DNA of 6,361 bases from Bacillota bacterium (GTDB lineage: Bacteria; Bacillota; Sulfobacillia; JAJZYS01; JAJYTV01): the NCBI GenBank assembly GCA_021792885.1, contig JAJYTV010000116.1, forward strand, positions 1-6,361, read 5' to 3'. The translations under genes were made by a program, and so were the position numbers. This document shows, one piece after another, positions 5,448 through 6,361 of this stretch (position 1 is its first letter; every line of letters begins with the position of its first letter). The notes under the pieces are model-generated. The model was given only the letters and a program-made list of their open reading frames with translations, ran no database searches and had not been told where the DNA came from.

Positions 5448-6218
5448 ATGGGTGAGCGGCTGAAGGACAAGGTTGTGCTGGTGACCGGCGGCGGACGGGG
5501 CTTCGGTGCGGCGATCGTCGACGCGGTGGCCAAGGAAGGCGCGCACGTCGCGGTGCACTACAATTCCTCGAAGGCGGGCGCGGAAGCGGTGGCGGAGGGC
5601 GTGCGCGCCCTCGGGCGCCGGGCGATGACGACCCAGGGCGACATCGCGAAGTGGGATGACGTGAAGCGCGTCGTGGCAGACGTCTACAAGGAGTTCGGGC
5701 GCATCGACATCCTGATCAACAACGTCGGGGACGTCGCTTCGGACCAGATGTCCTGGCGCGACATCACCGAGGAGTCGATCGACCACGTCCTGGACGTCGA
5801 CGTGAAGGGCACCATGCTGATGATCCACGAGTGCGGCGTGCGGATGGTCGAGGCGAAGTCAGGCGTGATCGTGAACATCGGCTCCCACGTCGTCGTGAAC
5901 GGCAGCCCGCGCGCCCCGCAGTACGCGGCCGCGAAGTACGGCATCATCGGGCTGACGAAGTCCTACGCCGCGGCCCTCGGCCCCTACGTGCGCGTGAACA
6001 CGCTCGGCCCTGGCTTCATCGAGACCGAGCGCACGATGAACCGCGACGACTGGAAGTCGGGCCGCCGCGAGGCCTACATCCAGCGCACGGCCTTGAAGCA
6101 CGTGCCGAGGCCCGAGGAGATCGTCGGCTCCGTCCTGTTCCTCGCGAGCGAGGACTCCGGCCACATCACCGGGGCCTTCCTCGTCTGCAACGGCGGCTAC
6201 AGCATGGTCGGCGCCTAG
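5448..6218 (+). CDS. Short-chain dehydrogenase/reductase (classical SDR, FabG-like)
   Basis: A 256-residue NAD(P)-dependent oxidoreductase with a Rossmann fold, the normal length for classical SDRs. The cofactor glycine motif TGGGRGFG is at T13-G20 and NNVG at 91-94. The catalytic Ser is S146 (NIGSHV), with Y159 and K163 in YAAAK; the PGFIET segment follows the active site as expected. The second beta strand ends HYNSSKAG, resembling NADP-using FabG proteins, but cofactor preference is not certain. The Asn normally found in the D-V-N-x-x-G segment is D118 here (LDVDVKG). No secretion signal is seen. Lying between an acyl-CoA aldolase-like gene and a crotonase gene, it plausibly oxidises a hydroxyacyl intermediate or reduces a ketoacyl one. 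FabG-type annotation would be generic, and a role in fatty acid synthesis is not implied. Confidence 0.94.
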   Translation: MGERLKDKVVLVTGGGRGFGAAIVDAVAKEGAHVAVHYNSSKAGAEAVAEGVRALGRRAMTTQGDIAKWDDVKRVVADVYKEFGRIDILINNVGDVASDQMSWRDITEESIDHVLDVDVKGTMLMIHECGVRMVEAKSGVIVNIGSHVVVNGSPRAPQYAAAKYGIIGLTKSYAAALGPYVRVNTLGPGFIETERTMNRDDWKSGRREAYIQRTALKHVPRPEEIVGSVLFLASEDSGHITGAFLVCNGGYSMVGA

Positions 6219-6235
6219 GTGGGGACCAACCCGAT

Positions 6236-6243
6236 GGGGGAGG
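6236..6243 (+). promoter_or_regulatory. Ribosome binding site of the enoyl-CoA hydratase-like gene
   Basis: GGGGGAGG ends 7 bases before TTG 6251, which begins a frame with a recognisable crotonase N-terminus. ATG 6234 and GTG 6244 nearby are in the other frames or inside the site and give no familiar protein. Confidence 0.75.
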
Positions 6244-6250
6244 TGCAGCC

Positions 6251-6361
6251 TTGTACGACACGCTCTTGATCGAGCGGGACGGCGGCGTCGCGACGCTCAT
6301 CCTGAACCAGCCGGAGCGGCGCAACGCGATGGGCCGCGAGATGGCGCGCGAGTTCCCCGAG
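6251..6361 (+). CDS. Enoyl-CoA hydratase/isomerase family protein, N-terminal fragment
   Basis: Only the first 37 codons are in the window and the frame remains open at the edge. The translation, MYDTLLIERDGGVATLILNQ and then PERRNAMGREMA, is the standard crotonase-fold N-terminus: a strand pair with the hydrophobic VATLILN, then the P-E-R-R-N-A-M element that helps shape the CoA pocket. Such enzymes hydrate, isomerise or cleave enoyl-CoA and related CoA thioesters in the cytoplasm. The active-site residues lie further downstream, so the reaction cannot be narrowed. Start TTG 6251 is set by a strong ribosome binding site. The gene is 32 bases after the SDR stop and probably continues the same operon. 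It suggests that the later steps use CoA-linked intermediates. Confidence 0.88.
   Translation, partial: MYDTLLIERDGGVATLILNQPERRNAMGREMAREFPE

Noticed and set aside
4149..5828. Open frame of 559 codons on the minus strand opposite the HMGL and SDR genes
   Set aside because: It lies antisense to two genes with clear family motifs, its translation is a low-complexity Arg/His/Val/Leu-rich sequence with no recognisable domain, and such long antisense frames are expected from third-position GC bias.
6234..6361. Alternative start ATG 6234 for the last gene
   Set aside because: It is in a different frame from the crotonase translation and gives no familiar protein; TTG 6251 has the well-spaced ribosome binding site.

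Overview
The window is a high-GC bacterial chromosomal segment in which every gene lies on the + strand. Two adjoining units are visible: the 3' end of a housekeeping purine gene, then a GntR-type regulator followed by a tight run of catabolic-type enzyme genes. Strong GGAGG-type ribosome binding sites and frequent GTG/TTG starts fit a GC-rich bacterium such as a proteobacterium or another soil or groundwater lineage. The sequence alone does not fix the taxon. No tRNA, rRNA, CRISPR array, insertion sequence or phage gene is visible.

Layout: (1) 1-1284, GMP synthase (guaA), entered just after its glutaminase nucleophile cysteine and complete to its C-terminus, closed by a strong hairpin terminator at 1299-1323. 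(2) 1343-1395, a sharply AT-rich patch with overlapping palindromes and a possible promoter, the likely control region of the next gene. (3) 1396-2121, a GntR/FadR-family (FCD) regulator, followed by an intrinsic terminator at 2122-2156. (4) 2190-3203, an ACMSD-like amidohydrolase/decarboxylase. (5) 3292-4185, a fumarylacetoacetate hydrolase (FAH) family enzyme. (6) 4227-5411, a short homocitrate/isopropylmalate synthase-like protein of the HMGL family. (7) 5448-6218, a classical short-chain dehydrogenase. (8) 6251 to the window end, the N-terminus of an enoyl-CoA hydratase/isomerase family protein.

Genes 4-8 are separated by only 32-88 bases and probably form one operon controlled by the GntR protein. 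The enzyme set (metal-dependent decarboxylase or hydrolase, FAH-type C-C hydrolase/isomerase/hydratase, acyl-CoA aldolase-like enzyme, dehydrogenase, crotonase) looks like a pathway that breaks down a cyclic or branched carboxylic acid into CoA-linked pieces. The substrate cannot be read from the sequence, and the HMGL/amidohydrolase/FAH combination does not match a textbook pathway I recognise.

The points most worth a second look are the HMGL-family protein, where the usual catalytic Glu appears to be Val; an inverted repeat that spans the FAH stop codon and masks the next ribosome binding site; a terminator that leaves almost no room for a separate promoter before the enzyme genes; and the AT-rich palindromic patch before the regulator, whose own start codon is hard to place.
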